Shown here piece after piece: positions 5,705 through 6,774 of a stretch of 6,774 nucleotides of DNA. Position numbers and translations under genes: made by a program. Each line of letters starts with the position of its first letter. The first letter of the stretch is position 1. This DNA is from Eubacterium sp. (lineage in GTDB: Bacteria; Bacillota; Clostridia; Oscillospirales; Acutalibacteraceae). Where the stretch lies: assembly GCA_029052085.1 (NCBI GenBank), contig JAIDJS010000290.1, forward strand, positions 1 to 6,774, in the 5' to 3' direction. The notes below the pieces were generated by a model. The model was not told the origin of the DNA. It searched no databases and saw only the letters and a list, made by a program, of their open reading frames with translations.

Positions 5705-6774
5705 ATGATTGAATTTGAAAATTTAAGATTCAGACTGCTTGAATCGGAAAAACCTATTCAGAATTTAAAAGAAGCACTTGCAATAGATCTTGTTAAAAAC
5801 GAAATTAAAGAGCTTGAGGAGGAAGCGGCAGCACCTGATTTCTGGGATGATATGGAAAAAAGCCAGAAAACGCTGAAGAAAACAGGCTCGCTTAAAGCAA
5901 AGGTTGAAAGCTACGAATCACTGAAATCAGATTTTGATGATGCACTTGTTATGATTGAGCTTGCAGATGAGGAGGGCGACGAAAGCCTGCTTGCAGATTG
6001 CACCGATTCTGTTTCAGACATTGAAAAAAGAATAGAAAGCTTAACGCTGTCAACACTTTTAAGCGGAGAATTTGACAATAAAAACGCACTTTTAACGTTC
6101 CATGCAGGCGCCGGCGGAACAGAGGCTATGGATTGGGCAGAAATGCTTTTCAGAATGTACAACCGCTGGGGAGAACGCCATGGCTACAAGGTTTCAACAC
6201 TGGATTATCTTGACGGTGATGTTGCCGGCTTAAAAAGCGCAACCATACTTATTGAGGGCGAAAACGCATATGGCTATCTGAAAGGCGAAATGGGAATTCA
6301 CCGCCTTGTAAGGGTTTCTCCCTTCGACTCTTCCGGAAGAAGACATACCTCCTTCGCATCCCTTGAGGTTATGCCGGAAATTGACGATGATGTTAATGTT
6401 GAAATCCGTGAGGAAGATATTAAAATGGATGTTTACAGAGCATCGGGTGCAGGCGGACAAAAGGTAAACAAAACCTCTTCTGCCGTTCGCCTTACTCATA
6501 TTCCTACAGGCATTGTTGTATCCTGCCAGATTGAGCGTTCACAGCATCAGAACAGAGAGGTTGCAATGAGAATGCTTAAATCAAAGCTTGTTGAAATCAA
6601 AGAACGCGAAAACCTTGAAAGAATTGAAGACATCAAGGGCGACCAAAAGGAAATTGCCTGGGGAAGCCAGATTCGTTCCTATGTATTTATGCCGTACACA
6701 ATGGCAAAGGACCACAGAACGGGCTTTGAAATGGTTAATATAAATGCCTTTATGGACTGCGACATAGACGGATT
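5705..6774 (+). CDS. prfB: Peptide chain release factor 2 (RF2), 3' end missing
   Basis: 356 codons are visible and the gene runs off the right edge; RF2 is usually about 365-370 aa, so only a short C-terminal piece is missing. RF2 reads UAA and UGA stop codons in the ribosomal A site and triggers peptide release. The N-terminal helical domain has the PDFWDD segment (44-49). The codon-recognition motif SPF (205-207) is the RF2 type rather than the PxT of RF1, and the catalytic GGQ (250-252) lies in SGAGGQKVNKTSSAVR. The ATG at 5705-5707 follows AAGGAG with good spacing, and MIEFENLRFRL matches clostridial RF2 N-termini. The frame is open from this ATG with no internal UGA near codon 25, so the programmed +1 frameshift common in prfB is absent. 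It is transcribed divergently from the zinc-finger operon. Confidence 0.96.
   Translation, partial: MIEFENLRFRLLESEKPIQNLKEALAIDLVKNEIKELEEEAAAPDFWDDMEKSQKTLKKTGSLKAKVESYESLKSDFDDALVMIELADEEGDESLLADCTDSVSDIEKRIESLTLSTLLSGEFDNKNALLTFHAGAGGTEAMDWAEMLFRMYNRWGERHGYKVSTLDYLDGDVAGLKSATILIEGENAYGYLKGEMGIHRLVRVSPFDSSGRRHTSFASLEVMPEIDDDVNVEIREEDIKMDVYRASGAGGQKVNKTSSAVRLTHIPTGIVVSCQIERSQHQNREVAMRMLKSKLVEIKERENLERIEDIKGDQKEIAWGSQIRSYVFMPYTMAKDHRTGFEMVNINAFMDCDIDG

Noticed and set aside
5911..6499. Two open frames (83 and 89 codons) on the - strand
   Set aside because: Both are antisense to prfB, which is unambiguous by its SPF and GGQ motifs; the first is a Ser-rich low-complexity translation typical of a shadow frame.
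1..6774. Mobile element, CRISPR array, tRNA or rRNA gene
   Set aside because: No regularly spaced repeats, transposase, integrase, terminal inverted repeats, tRNA cloverleaf or rRNA-like sequence was found on either strand by reading.

Overview
The window looks like a piece of a low-to-moderate GC Firmicutes chromosome, most likely a gut-type anaerobic clostridium related to the Ruminococcus/Oscillospira group. This is an inference from the strong GGAG-type ribosome binding sites, the sigma-A-like promoters, AT-rich spacers, and the way the proteins read (clostridial GalU, a DUF2628-like protein carrying a RING-like zinc finger, an RF2 with a clostridial N-terminus). No species can be named from the sequence alone.

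Layout from left to right. (1) The last 77 codons of an AraC-family regulator run off the left edge on the + strand. (2) It converges on a GH36-type alpha-galactosidase gene on the - strand. The two are separated by a 14-bp perfect hairpin that can stop transcription in both directions. (3) After a 160-base spacer, which holds the galactosidase promoter and the terminator of the next unit, comes a four-gene - strand operon. In transcription order it encodes a zinc-finger (prokaryotic RING-like) membrane protein, GalU (UDP-glucose synthesis), a CPBP/CAAX-type membrane protease, and TadA (tRNA adenosine-34 deaminase). Gaps are 32 and 26 bases, and the last two genes overlap by 4 bases (ATGA). 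(4) A 173-base AT-rich divergent promoter region holds a TTGATT-N17-TATAAT promoter reading left and a TTGCAA-N17-TATAAT promoter reading right. A perfect 12-bp palindrome lies between them and touches the right-hand -35 box. (5) prfB (peptide chain release factor 2) runs right and leaves the window near its 3' end.

How the parts fit. The AraC regulator and GH36 enzyme suggest alpha-galactoside use, although no transporter is in view. The operon combines two housekeeping functions (GalU for glycan and envelope precursors, TadA for decoding) with two poorly characterised membrane proteins. No mobile element, CRISPR array, RNA gene or integration site was seen. The points most worth a second look are the RING-like/DUF2628/CPBP/galU/tadA operon, a prfB that reads in one frame without the usual programmed frameshift, and two short dyad elements placed on promoters.
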